Assembly: GCA_028714855.1 (NCBI GenBank)
Contig: JAQTLP010000004.1
Location: 16,058 to 80,057, forward strand
Length of the DNA: 64,000 bases
Direction: 5' to 3'
Source of the DNA: Phycisphaerae bacterium
GTDB lineage: Bacteria; Planctomycetota; Phycisphaerae; Sedimentisphaerales; Anaerobacaceae
This document shows positions 35,308 through 43,687 of this stretch, one piece after another (position 1 is the first letter of the stretch; every line of letters starts with the position of its first letter). A model generated the notes under the pieces. That model made no database searches. It saw nothing but the letters and a program-made list of their open reading frames with translations, and was not told the origin of the DNA. A program made the position numbers and the translations under genes.

Positions 35308-35805
35308 TTAATAATCTTTGAGGGAGTTATAAATACTTTTGCAGGCGGGCAATATCAAAGGTGTGATTTTGCAGTCTTTGCAGGCCCAGTGGAATAAAAT
35401 CTTCTGGTCCTCGGAATTAAGATTGTTCTTGGCGTAGGGATGTCGGATATATTCGTCCACACAGCAGGGCGGAAAACCAAATAAAAAACCCTCGAAACGT
35501 ATAGTCTGCGCAGATTTATCTATCGGCGTGCCGGCAAATCGTTTTTCGTAGAGTTGAATGTAACCGGCCGATGTGCCGAAAATATTTTCTAAAACCTCCT
35601 TGCCGGTCTTGACCGTTCGCCGGATTTGTTTCGTAAGCAGGCCTATTTGTTGTAACAATCCGAACCCGTGGCCGTCTAAAGGTTTTTCCCATCTGCTTAA
35701 TGGCTTTAGTCCCTCACAGGTAAGCAGGGCAAGATATGCCAGTTCAAAGTCGATTTCCTTAAGGGCCTTGATATGCTGTTTGAGTTCCTGCGAGTCAAAA
35801 TCCAA
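35308..35805 (-). CDS. Hypothetical protein with CC...CxxC...C motif (DUF483-like, tentative)
   Basis: 165-residue soluble protein. The N-terminal two thirds are helical. The C-terminal part has FGFPPCCVDEYI with Cys114-Cys115, then Cys142 and Cys145 (CKDC) and Cys155, five cysteines in 42 residues, suggesting a metal or iron-sulfur site. A 'GFPxCCxxxF' signature is reminiscent of DUF483 proteins, but I cannot confirm it. It lies 36 bases downstream of the dockerin protein on the same strand, although nothing links their functions; the present one lacks a signal peptide and should be cytoplasmic. An anaerobic redox role is conceivable but not shown. Confidence 0.55.
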   Translation of the reverse strand: MDFDSQELKQHIKALKEIDFELAYLALLTCEGLKPLSRWEKPLDGHGFGLLQQIGLLTKQIRRTVKTGKEVLENIFGTSAGYIQLYEKRFAGTPIDKSAQTIRFEGFLFGFPPCCVDEYIRHPYAKNNLNSEDQKILFHWACKDCKITPLILPACKSIYNSLKDY

Positions 35806-35841
35806 ATCTGCTTCCCTTCAACCGTCTCGCTGTTTAGCGTC

Positions 35842-37047
35842 CTAATCTTGTCCCGGCTCGGTGCTCTCCAGCCATTTGTCGGCGAATTCAGCAAAGTCGG
35901 CAAAGTCCTCTTTGCAGTCTTCATTTAAATCACCGGGCAAATGCAGCGCCCCTAAATCGCCGCAATGCCGCGGTATTTCAAGCGCCCTTGCCAAGTCCGC
36001 CACGTTAAGCCTGCCATCGACCTGTTCAACACCAGGATAATGGCCGTCGTAGCTGAACGAGCCATGCTCCATATAATGCAAAGCCATCTTAAAAGGAAAA
36101 CTCACCGTTATGCCTAACTGTGGATTTGTTACCCCTCCCGGCCCCATAGGCATAGTTGCTCCGCAAATATCACATATGTGCGCCCCGTATTGCGGCCCCC
36201 ACCATTTATATGTTTCACCCGGTAGGGCATCCTCTTCCCACGGCAATTCCTCGATAGCAGCAGCGCACTGTTTTGCCAGTTCAATTCCGTCGGGGATAAG
36301 GTCTTTGTCTTGGTCAGCGTCGTGTAGATTGTAACCCGCTGCAAGTTCCTCGCTGTCAGCTAAAAGGTCCCCATCGAGGTCGTTGGCGTCGGGGGCTAAC
36401 TGGTTCGAGTCGACAACATAATTCAACGGCAACTGGTGCGCGTTGGGTTCATAAGGGTATCGCCGTTCAAGCGCCCTCATTAAAAGCGCTACATTAAGTC
36501 TTCCCTCGACAGGTTCAACGTAGTAACCGTCGTAGCTGAACGAGCCATGCTCCATATAATGCAGTGCCAGCTTAAAATCAAAACTCACCGTTATGCCTAA
36601 CTTTGGATTTGTTACCCCTCCCGGCCCCATAACCACAGTTGCTCCGCAAATATCACATGTGTGCAGACCCATTTGCGGACTCCACCATTTATATGTTTCG
36701 TTCGGACCAGCTTCATTTTCCCACGGTAGGTTGTTGATATCAGTTGCGCAAAGTTTTGCTAATTCGACGCCGTCAGGTATTCCGTTGCGGTTCTCGTCAG
36801 CCTTGAATGCACGGTAGCCAATCGCAAGTTCTTCTTTATTGGCGAGCAAATCCGCGTCTGCATCCTGGCTGACAGGCAGTTCGTGCGGGTCAGGCGTATA
36901 TGCAGCGAGGGCTTTATTTACCCCTGCAACTGACCCTAAAGCAATTACAGCGGCGGTGCCGGCTGCAAGAGCGCGTTTCTTGAACCTTTCTTCCCGCTTA
37001 GATTGTTCTCTAATATGTCTTTGATGTGCCCTTCTTAACTTCCTCAT
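35842..37047 (-). CDS. Secreted protein with two tandem CxxC/HxxxH domains and a dockerin
   Basis: 401 residues. The N-terminus has an unusually long basic region (RKLRRAHQRHIREQSKREER) before an apolar segment ending NKALA, a signal peptide of the type common in planctomycetes. Two repeats offset by exactly 161 residues follow. Each has a Ca-binding-like D-x-D-x-D segment, a TYKWW motif, CDICGA (Cys131/134 and Cys292/295), MGPGGVTNP, LGITVSF and ALHYMEHGSFSYDG (His163/167 and His324/328). The CxxC and HxxxH pairs could form a zinc site. The C-terminus, LPGDLNEDCKEDFADF onward, is a dockerin-type EF-hand. AGGAGG eight bases upstream supports the start. The domain is not one I can name; it is presumably extracellular and structural or carbohydrate-related. 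Confidence 0.75.
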   Translation of the reverse strand: MRKLRRAHQRHIREQSKREERFKKRALAAGTAAVIALGSVAGVNKALAAYTPDPHELPVSQDADADLLANKEELAIGYRAFKADENRNGIPDGVELAKLCATDINNLPWENEAGPNETYKWWSPQMGLHTCDICGATVVMGPGGVTNPKLGITVSFDFKLALHYMEHGSFSYDGYYVEPVEGRLNVALLMRALERRYPYEPNAHQLPLNYVVDSNQLAPDANDLDGDLLADSEELAAGYNLHDADQDKDLIPDGIELAKQCAAAIEELPWEEDALPGETYKWWGPQYGAHICDICGATMPMGPGGVTNPQLGITVSFPFKMALHYMEHGSFSYDGHYPGVEQVDGRLNVADLARALEIPRHCGDLGALHLPGDLNEDCKEDFADFAEFADKWLESTEPGQD

Positions 37048-37370
37048 TTTTGTAACCTCCTAAAATAGCTTAACCCTTAAATTACCCCTTATCACAATAC
37101 CCCCCAAAAGTCAAGAGAAAACCAGTATTAATTTAGTTTCCCCTGTCCCCATTTTTTTACTCATCCACTCATCCACTCATTCACGCATCCCCTCATCTAC
37201 TCATTTACTTTCTGTCTTTTTTTCACAACTTTACATACATTCTTCACACTTTTATGTACATTTTTCGCAATTTCGTGCGCATTTTTACCAATTCTTACGC
37301 AAATTGAACGTATTTTAACCGCTTAAAGATTGCCTATTTTATCTATTTAACGTGAATTATTTTGACTTGT
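37048..37370. other. Intergenic region with octamer array and phased T-tracts
   Basis: Contains the upstream region of the minus-strand dockerin protein (37048-37140), an 8-bp repeat array (37160-37206, listed separately), and a stretch at about 37209-37315 in which eleven T-tracts have centres spaced nine to twelve bases apart (mean near 10.3). No coding potential. Confidence 0.6.
37160..37206. repeat. Six 8-bp tandem repeats CKCATNNN
   Basis: CTCAT or CGCAT begins at 37160, 37168, 37176, 37184, 37192 and 37200, a strict period of eight (ACTCATCC consensus). The same family, including the CGCAT variant, flanks the four-helix-bundle gene at 11666-11697 and 12101-12130. Confidence 0.85.
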
Positions 37371-39098
37371 TTATTTTGTTGTGTACCAGTCGGCTATGTC
37401 GTCTTTGTGCTTGAGTATGATTTCGAAATCTTCCTTATCTATTGTGCCGTCAGCATTTATATCGCCGAGCAGGTAATTTTTGGGTGATTTTGCACTGGTC
37501 AGCAAGTTATCAATAAGAATAGTAAGGTCCAAATTATTGACAATGCCATCAGCATTTAGGTCATACAACAGTATGTTGTCATTATCTTGTTTAGTGACAT
37601 TCCACGCCAAGCCGTAACGCTGGTTTGTTTGTATCTCATCGGTATCACTGGAGGTGACGACAAGCTCGTAATTTGTGATATTTGCATCGGCCTTGCAATA
37701 AATATGCTCGACGTTATCGACTTTGCTGTCGCTGTAATCGAGCAGATAGGTATTGTTGGGTTCATCTGTATCAACAGCCCAGAGTTCAAGCCGAAGGTCA
37801 GCATCTTCATCCGGCATCGGGTCAAAAGGATAAACGTCGCTGAAATGCTTGTTCCATACGACCGTGGCGGTAATAAAGTTTTCGTTCGGTTCCGGGAGGG
37901 TGATTTTGTAGATGTTTTCCGGGGTCTTACTTTCAAGCTGGTTATTGTCCCATCCGAGGGTGGGGACAGCAGACAGGCCGGGCTTGGTCTGGCCTGCGAT
38001 TAGATTTCTATATGCGCCAACGGCGTTTAACATTCCGGCACCCTGGAGAAAATCCAACGGCGCCTCGTGGTCATCGTCTTTTTCAAGTTTGCCTTTATGC
38101 CAGTAGGGCAGTTTCTTTGCCGAATTCAGCAGGATAGCTTTCATTACGCAGTTTCCGCCTTCTTTTGCGACAGCGGGGCTTAAATCCATGTCTCCTTTGG
38201 CCTTTTGAACGAGCAGGCCGATTGCTCCTGCGACGATGGGCGTTGAGAAGCTTGACCAGTTGCCGGTCGGTTCGTAGCGGCCTGGGTCATTTGCATCGGC
38301 TGCCAGGCAGTTGCCGGGAGCGACGATATCGGGTTTGCATCGTCCCTCTGCGGTCGGCCCTAGGCTCGAATTCTCCGGGTAAGCGAGCGAGAAGTGCGAT
38401 AATTTATCTGCGAGATTTTCGGCGTTTACGGAGTTAATGACTCCGACACCAATAGCATTGGAGCCGGCGCCTGGGTAAAGCAGGGGGTCGAAAGCGTCTG
38501 AGCCGTTTCCTATGCCGGCCACGACAATAATGCCGTCCTGCTCAGCCATTGCTTCCATTCCTCTTGTCCACCAGTCTTCAAACTGAGTGCCGAAGCTGGC
38601 GGTTACAATGTCCGCATCAGGCGGCGAGTGAGGAAAGATATTATTAGTTAAAAAATACCAAAATTCATAGTTATCAGCCTGGGCCTGTGGTGCAGCCCCC
38701 TGATAGTGGAATTGCCCCAGCTGTGGATTATAGGCATTGAGGTCTTCGCCGAGCAGTATGGAGCAGATAGCTGTTGAGTGGGGCGATATGTCGGCTGCAG
38801 GTTCGGCCTGGTCTATGAAATTTAGCTGTTTGTCTTTGAAGCAGCTATGCTCGATGCTTGGCTGGTAGTCATTTTGGGGTTCGCCGTCAATATAAGTATT
38901 ACTTCGACAGATGACGGCGAATTTGACGCCGGCGCCTGTCAGGTTGGGGTCTAATTGCCTTAGCGTATAAATCCCGCTGAAATCTAATCCCTGCGGCTGC
39001 AGTACTTCGTCTGCAGCGACAGCGCTACCGGCCGCCAGCGAAACTACAATGCCGGCGAACAGACAAAGGCCAAATCTTTTTTCAACACCACAACCCAT
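37371..39098 (-). CDS. Subtilase-fold secreted protein with degenerate triad and dockerin
   Basis: 575 residues. A signal peptide (FAGIVVSLAAGSAVAA) precedes an S8-like domain. The conserved His is present (His107 in ISPHSTAICS), as are the oxyanion Asn (Asn198 in GIGNGS) and Ser (Ser283 in SSFSTPIVAG), but the catalytic Asp position in AVICRS is Cys64, and the GTSMA motif is strongly altered. It is therefore probably not a normal protease; it may be a pseudo-enzyme or use another acid. A beta-sandwich-like region (about 380-500) follows, then a clear two-EF-hand dockerin (DLNADGIVNNLDL ... GDINADGTIDKEDF, about 512-566). It stands alone on the minus strand, separated from its neighbour by the repeat region. 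Confidence 0.82.
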   Translation of the reverse strand: MGCGVEKRFGLCLFAGIVVSLAAGSAVAADEVLQPQGLDFSGIYTLRQLDPNLTGAGVKFAVICRSNTYIDGEPQNDYQPSIEHSCFKDKQLNFIDQAEPAADISPHSTAICSILLGEDLNAYNPQLGQFHYQGAAPQAQADNYEFWYFLTNNIFPHSPPDADIVTASFGTQFEDWWTRGMEAMAEQDGIIVVAGIGNGSDAFDPLLYPGAGSNAIGVGVINSVNAENLADKLSHFSLAYPENSSLGPTAEGRCKPDIVAPGNCLAADANDPGRYEPTGNWSSFSTPIVAGAIGLLVQKAKGDMDLSPAVAKEGGNCVMKAILLNSAKKLPYWHKGKLEKDDDHEAPLDFLQGAGMLNAVGAYRNLIAGQTKPGLSAVPTLGWDNNQLESKTPENIYKITLPEPNENFITATVVWNKHFSDVYPFDPMPDEDADLRLELWAVDTDEPNNTYLLDYSDSKVDNVEHIYCKADANITNYELVVTSSDTDEIQTNQRYGLAWNVTKQDNDNILLYDLNADGIVNNLDLTILIDNLLTSAKSPKNYLLGDINADGTIDKEDFEIILKHKDDIADWYTTK

Positions 39099-39292
39099 TC
39101 CGCTCCCCCGGAAATATTGGTTAGAATCGGAAAGGCAGAAAGCAGCTTCTCATCACGTTGCGGATAGTAAGTCTGCCCCCGAAATATGTCATTATGATAC
39201 CATAAATGGGTTTCCTTTTCAAGTAAAATACCTGCAAAATATGGCGATTTCAGTATTGAAAATGCGGTTTTTGAAAAGTTAGTGCAGAAATC

Positions 39293-39321
39293 TTGCCTTT
39301 ATAGGGCGTAGTTGTTATACT
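39293..39321 (+). promoter_or_regulatory. Promoter of the pyrRBC operon
   Basis: TTGCCT at 39293-39298 and TATACT at 39316-39321 with a 17-base spacer. Predicted transcription start near 39328, leaving a leader of about 27 bases before pyrR, with AAGGGA as the ribosome site. That is too short for a PyrR-dependent attenuator. Confidence 0.55.
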
Positions 39322-39354
39322 CTATGCGATTTTGGCCAAGGGATTGCCGTAAAT

Positions 39355-39882
39355 ATGAAAGTAATTTTGAATTCCGAACAAATCGAGCAGATTCTCAAGG
39401 ATTTGACAAGCCGTATTATTTCCGAAACCCCGCCCGAATTGGCTCTTGCCGTAATTGGTATTCGCAGCAGAGGAGAGGTTCTCGCCCAGAGGCTGTCGGG
39501 CCGATTGTCGGAGGAGCTTGGCAGGGATGTTCCATGCGGGGTCCTCGACATCACACTTTACCGGGACGATTTAAATTCACCGCGCAGCGATGCTCAGCCA
39601 CAGGTGCGAACTACTGAAATCGGTTTCGATATAGACGAAAAAATAGTTATTTTAGTCGATGATGTTTTATATACGGGGCGCTCGACGCGCGCGGCGATGG
39701 ATGCCCTTATAGATTTGGGCAGACCGAAGGCGATTAAATTGGCGGTGCTTGTTGACAGGGCGGGAAGGGAATTTCCGATACAGGCGGATTACGCCGGTTA
39801 CAGAGCAGATGTTGAACCGGGCGAATCGGTGCAGGTTTTTCTTTCTGAATCGGACGGCAAGGAAGAAGTCGTTATCGGGTAG
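39355..39882 (+). CDS. pyrR: PyrR bifunctional pyrimidine regulator / uracil phosphoribosyltransferase
   Basis: 175 residues. The PRPP-binding loop VILVDDVLYTGRSTRAAMDAL is intact (written here as VILVDDVLYTGRS plus TRAAMDAL), and the N-terminal IGIRSRGEVLAQRL and the LYRDD block match PyrR. The protein binds pyr mRNA in the presence of UMP and also makes UMP from uracil and PRPP. It heads an operon with pyrB and pyrC; pyrB starts three bases after its stop. The short predicted leader leaves no room for the usual antiterminator/terminator pair, so control may be translational, act further downstream, or be absent with the enzyme role retained. Confidence 0.95.
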   Translation: MKVILNSEQIEQILKDLTSRIISETPPELALAVIGIRSRGEVLAQRLSGRLSEELGRDVPCGVLDITLYRDDLNSPRSDAQPQVRTTEIGFDIDEKIVILVDDVLYTGRSTRAAMDALIDLGRPKAIKLAVLVDRAGREFPIQADYAGYRADVEPGESVQVFLSESDGKEEVVIG

Positions 39883-39885
39883 ATT

Positions 39886-40845
39886 ATGGCGTTAATAAGA
39901 AAAAGTAAACAATTCCAGTGGCAGCACAAGCATTTACTTGGCTTACGAGATTTGAGCGCGGAGGAAATTACATATATTCTCGACACGGCCAAAGGTTTCG
40001 AGGTGATAAGCACGCGGTCGGTGAAAAAGGCGCCGCCTCTGCGTGGTAAGGTTGTCTGTAATCTGTTTTTTGAAGACAGCACGCGGACGCGAAACAGCTT
40101 TACCCTGGCGGCGAGCCGATTAAGCGCCGATGTTATAGAGTTTACCGAGAAGGTTAGCTCTGTCAGTAAGGGCGAGACGCTTTTAGATACGGCCAGGAAC
40201 CTGGAGGCGATGGGGATTGATATTGTTGTGATTCGGCATAATGCCGGCGGAGCGTCGAAATTCCTGAGCAGGAATATTAACGCTTGCGTAATAAACGCCG
40301 GCGACGGTTACTGCGAGCACCCCACACAGGGTCTTTTGGATGTTTATACCATTCGCAAACATAAAGGTACTCTCAAAGGTTTGAAGATAGCAATTGTCGG
40401 CGATATTGCCCACTCGCGCGTCGCCCGTAGCTGTATGTGGGCGATGACAAAGCTCGGCGCCGAAGTGATATTCGTCGGCCCGCCGACGCTTATGCCGGCG
40501 CAGGTCGACAAGCTGCCGGTCAGTGTAAGCTATTCACTCGATGATGTCATCGAAAAGGTTGACGTGATAAATATGCTTCGGATTCAGTTCGAGCGGCTCG
40601 GCGGCAATCCTTTTCCTTCGGTGCGGGAATACTCACATTATTTCGGCCTGACGGTGGAGCGTATGAAAAAAGCGAAACCCGATATTCTGGTTATGCACCC
40701 TGGGCCGATTAACAGGGGCCTTGAGATGGAAAGCGAGGTGGCCGACGGCTCGAACAGCGTTATCCTCGAACAGGTTACAAATGGTCTGGCTGTGAGAATG
40801 GCGGTCTTGTTCCTGGTCAATCAGGCGGCAGCAATACAAGGATGA
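39886..40845 (+). CDS. pyrB: Aspartate carbamoyltransferase catalytic subunit
   Basis: 319 residues; forms N-carbamoyl-aspartate in pyrimidine synthesis. The carbamoyl-phosphate loop FFEDSTRTRNSF, the SVSKGETLLDTARNL loop, HPTQGLLDVYTI and the C-terminal MHPGPINRGLEM block are all present. No pyrI regulatory gene is in the window; adjacency to a type I dihydroorotase suggests a PyrB-PyrC complex as in some bacteria, which is inference. Translation is probably coupled to pyrR. Confidence 0.97.
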   Translation: MALIRKSKQFQWQHKHLLGLRDLSAEEITYILDTAKGFEVISTRSVKKAPPLRGKVVCNLFFEDSTRTRNSFTLAASRLSADVIEFTEKVSSVSKGETLLDTARNLEAMGIDIVVIRHNAGGASKFLSRNINACVINAGDGYCEHPTQGLLDVYTIRKHKGTLKGLKIAIVGDIAHSRVARSCMWAMTKLGAEVIFVGPPTLMPAQVDKLPVSVSYSLDDVIEKVDVINMLRIQFERLGGNPFPSVREYSHYFGLTVERMKKAKPDILVMHPGPINRGLEMESEVADGSNSVILEQVTNGLAVRMAVLFLVNQAAAIQG

Positions 40846-40860
40846 TTATTCGCAATTAAT

Positions 40861-42141
40861 ATGGGTGAATTATTAATAAAAAACGGCAGGGTAATAGACC
40901 CTGCGAACAGCATCGACAGGCAATGCGATATTCTTATTGTCGGTAACGACATTGCCGAGGTCGGAAAAATCAAAAAAGACGCAGAGGCGGTTGTCGATGC
41001 GGCAGGTAAGTTAGTAGTGCCGGGCTTGATTGATATGCACGTTCATTTCCGTGAGCCGGGCGACGAAGAAGAAGAGACGATAGCGAGCGGCTCAGCGGCG
41101 GCTGTGGCGGCAGGTTTTACTTCGGTTGTTTGTATGCCGAATACAAAGCCTCCCATCGAAAACGAAACCGATGTCGAGTACGTTCACCGAAAGGCGCGCC
41201 AGACGAGGAAGACGCACGTTTATACGATGGGGGCCATTACCAAAGGCCTTAATGGAGTTGAGCTTGCGGAGATGGGGTTTATGGCTGAAGCCGGCGCCGT
41301 CGGTTTTACCGATGACGGCAACGGTGTTCAGGACCCGTCGGTTATGCTGCGGGCTTTGAAATACGCCGCTATGTTCGACGTAGTAATAGCACAGCATTGT
41401 CAGGACAATAGTTTCGCCGGCAATGGTGTTATGAATTCCGGATACTATTCGACCATACTGGGGCTGCCCGGGATTGACCCTCTGGCTGAAGAGGCGATGC
41501 TTTGGCGGGATATTCAGCTTGTTAAAAAAACAGGGGTTCGCTATCACGCTCAGCATATATCCACGGCCGGTTCGGTTAAGCTGATAAGAGCCGCCAAGAA
41601 AGATTCTTTGCCGATTACCTGTGAAGTAACGCCGCATCATTTGCTTTTAACTGAAGAAAGCTGCGCCGAATACGACACCAACTACAAAGTCAATCCTCCG
41701 CTGCGGACAGCCAAAGACATCGAGGCGTTGAAAGAAGCGATTGCCGAGGGATTGGTTGACGCTCTGGCGACTGACCATGCGCCGCATTTGAAAAGCGAAA
41801 AGGAACTGGAATTTTTAACCGCGCCTTTCGGCATAGCAAGTTTGGAATGCGCATTAGCCCTTTATGTTAAGGCGCTGATTGAGCCGGGCATTTTGGATTG
41901 GCCGAGACTTATCAGGCTGATGACGGCAGGGCCTGCGAGGATAATAGGCGTTGACAAAGGCACGCTGGGCAAAGGCAGACAGGGCGATGTTACCATTATC
42001 GACCCGGATGCCGAGTATGTAATAGACGTAAATAAATTCCGCTCCAAAAGCAGAAACTGTCCCTACCACGGCTGGGCCGTCAAAGGCAGGGTTGAAAAGA
42101 CAATCGTCGGCGGCGAGATAAGATTTTCTGTGGATAGCTGA
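40861..42141 (+). CDS. pyrC: Dihydroorotase
   Basis: 426 residues, the long type I form of the amidohydrolase family. Metal-binding DMHVHFREPGDEEEE is at about residues 60-74; further blocks are CMPNTKPPIEN, AQHISTAGSVKLIRAA, CEVTPHHLLLTEE and the catalytic Asp in ALATDHAPH. It cyclises carbamoyl-aspartate to dihydroorotate. It follows pyrB by 15 bases in the same operon. All metal ligands expected of an active enzyme are there, so this is not one of the inactive PyrC paralogues that only scaffold PyrB. Confidence 0.97.
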   Translation: MGELLIKNGRVIDPANSIDRQCDILIVGNDIAEVGKIKKDAEAVVDAAGKLVVPGLIDMHVHFREPGDEEEETIASGSAAAVAAGFTSVVCMPNTKPPIENETDVEYVHRKARQTRKTHVYTMGAITKGLNGVELAEMGFMAEAGAVGFTDDGNGVQDPSVMLRALKYAAMFDVVIAQHCQDNSFAGNGVMNSGYYSTILGLPGIDPLAEEAMLWRDIQLVKKTGVRYHAQHISTAGSVKLIRAAKKDSLPITCEVTPHHLLLTEESCAEYDTNYKVNPPLRTAKDIEALKEAIAEGLVDALATDHAPHLKSEKELEFLTAPFGIASLECALALYVKALIEPGILDWPRLIRLMTAGPARIIGVDKGTLGKGRQGDVTIIDPDAEYVIDVNKFRSKSRNCPYHGWAVKGRVEKTIVGGEIRFSVDS

Positions 42142-42145
42142 TAGA

Positions 42146-42619
42146 ATGCCGTTTATTATCGATGGTTATAATCTGCTGCATTTTATTCAAAAGACGAGTG
42201 AGGACTTTGGAGCAATCACCGATGTTCAGTTTTGCCGTGTTATAAGCGGGTATTTGAGACTTGTTAACGAAAAAGGTGAAATTGTCTTCGACGGCACCGG
42301 GCCGCGGGACAAATGTGGTTTTGATAATATCAGCAATTTGGAGGTTTTTTTCGCAGGTCTGCGAAGTGACGCCGACACGGTAATCGAAGACAAGATAAAA
42401 GCGAGCACCGCACCGAGGAGGCTGACAATTGTCAGCAGTGACAGGAGGCTGCGTGATGCAGCGAGAAAAAGAAGAGCAACGGTTGTAAAGTCGCAGGTTT
42501 TCTGGGATAATGTCGGTAAGCAGTTAAGCCGCAAAGCTAAGGTAAAAGAACCGAGAGCAAAACGTGAAGGTCTCAGCGAGGGTGAAACCGAGCAATGGCT
42601 GAAAATTTTTGACCTTTAA
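42146..42619 (+). CDS. NYN-domain protein, YacP/Rae1-like RNase
   Basis: 157 residues with the NYN (PIN-like) fold: FIIDGYNLLHFI with the first Asp, FDGTGPRD, DADTVIEDKI and the TIVSSDRRLRDAARKRRATVVKS block with the last Asp. Homologues include B. subtilis Rae1 (YacP), a ribosome-associated endoribonuclease. The gene starts four bases after the pyrC stop and is probably co-transcribed. A link to pyrimidine control is not established; operon position may be incidental. The C-terminal 30 residues are charged and likely flexible. Confidence 0.85.
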   Translation: MPFIIDGYNLLHFIQKTSEDFGAITDVQFCRVISGYLRLVNEKGEIVFDGTGPRDKCGFDNISNLEVFFAGLRSDADTVIEDKIKASTAPRRLTIVSSDRRLRDAARKRRATVVKSQVFWDNVGKQLSRKAKVKEPRAKREGLSEGETEQWLKIFDL

Positions 42620-42658
42620 ATGATTTAGAGAATTCAGGTTTAAGTAGGAGTAAGAACA

Positions 42659-43687
42659 ATGACTAATGAGCAATGGAAACAATTGGTAAGTGTAATAAAA
42701 GGCGAAGTCATCGACCCTCTGCCGGTGGGTTTTATCATCGATAGTCCCTGGCTGCCCGGCTGGGCGGGAATAACTACCCTCGATTATTATACTAATGAGC
42801 AGTTGTGGTTCGATATGAATATGAAAGCCATCAGGGAGTTTCCGGATATAATGTTCCTTCCGGGATTCTGGTCTGAATTCGGCATGTGCACGGAGCCGTC
42901 GGCGTTCGGCTCAAAATGCACCTGGCACGAAAAGGATCTGCCTTTTGCGGATAAAATCATCAAGGATATTGCCGGTATAAGCAATATCAGCAAGCCGGAC
43001 CCGACAACGGACGGCCTGCTGCCTTTTGTCCTCCATCGTCTGAAGCATTACCAGAGTAAAATTGAAAAGGAGGGGCACGCCATCAGGTTCGCGGTAGCAA
43101 GAGGGCCTTTGAACATAGCTTCGTTCCTTATGGGGACAACTGAATTTCTAATGGCTATTAGAACCGACCCGAACGAAATCAAGACGATGCTCGATATGAT
43201 AACGGATTTCATCATCGACTGGCTCAAACTCCAGATAGAAAAAATCCCTTCAATTGACGGCATATTTGTACTCGATGATATCGTCGGCTTTATGGGAGAT
43301 GAAGATTTCAGGCAGTCGGCGCTTCCGTACCTTAAGCGTATTTACCAGTCGATAGATGTTGCCGTCAAATTTTTCCACAACGACGCCCCCGGTTTGATTT
43401 GCGCGCCGTATCTCGAGGAAATCGGCATAAACTTTTTCAATTTCAGCTTTGAGCACAGTTTAGGCCAGATGAAAGAGCTCACGAACAACAATGTAACGCT
43501 GCTCGGAAACATTCCTCCGCGTGATGTTCTTATGGCAGGTACCCCCGAGGACGTGCGCAACAGCGTCAAAACGGCCCTCGATTCGGTAGAAGACAAGAGC
43601 CATATTGTTATGAGTTGCGGCGGCGGGATACCTCAGGAAGTCTCAACGGAGAACATCGCGGCGTTTTTGGCGGCTGTTAGGGAATAG
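42659..43687 (+). CDS. Uroporphyrinogen decarboxylase-family protein (MtaA-like)
   Basis: 342-residue protein of the UroD superfamily, in the group of corrinoid-dependent methyltransferases and uncharacterised anaerobic relatives rather than haem synthesis. Visible: DSPWLPGWAG near the N-terminus, FAVARGPLNIASFLMG, FVLDDIVGFMG, KFFHNDAPG and the C-terminal MSCGGGIPQEVSTENI. In MtaA zinc is held by H-x-C and a distal Cys; here the first pair is H-N-D, with the distal Cys kept. A GGAG ribosome site precedes the ATG at 42659. No corrinoid protein gene lies nearby, so the substrate is unknown. Confidence 0.78.
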   Translation: MTNEQWKQLVSVIKGEVIDPLPVGFIIDSPWLPGWAGITTLDYYTNEQLWFDMNMKAIREFPDIMFLPGFWSEFGMCTEPSAFGSKCTWHEKDLPFADKIIKDIAGISNISKPDPTTDGLLPFVLHRLKHYQSKIEKEGHAIRFAVARGPLNIASFLMGTTEFLMAIRTDPNEIKTMLDMITDFIIDWLKLQIEKIPSIDGIFVLDDIVGFMGDEDFRQSALPYLKRIYQSIDVAVKFFHNDAPGLICAPYLEEIGINFFNFSFEHSLGQMKELTNNNVTLLGNIPPRDVLMAGTPEDVRNSVKTALDSVEDKSHIVMSCGGGIPQEVSTENIAAFLAAVRE

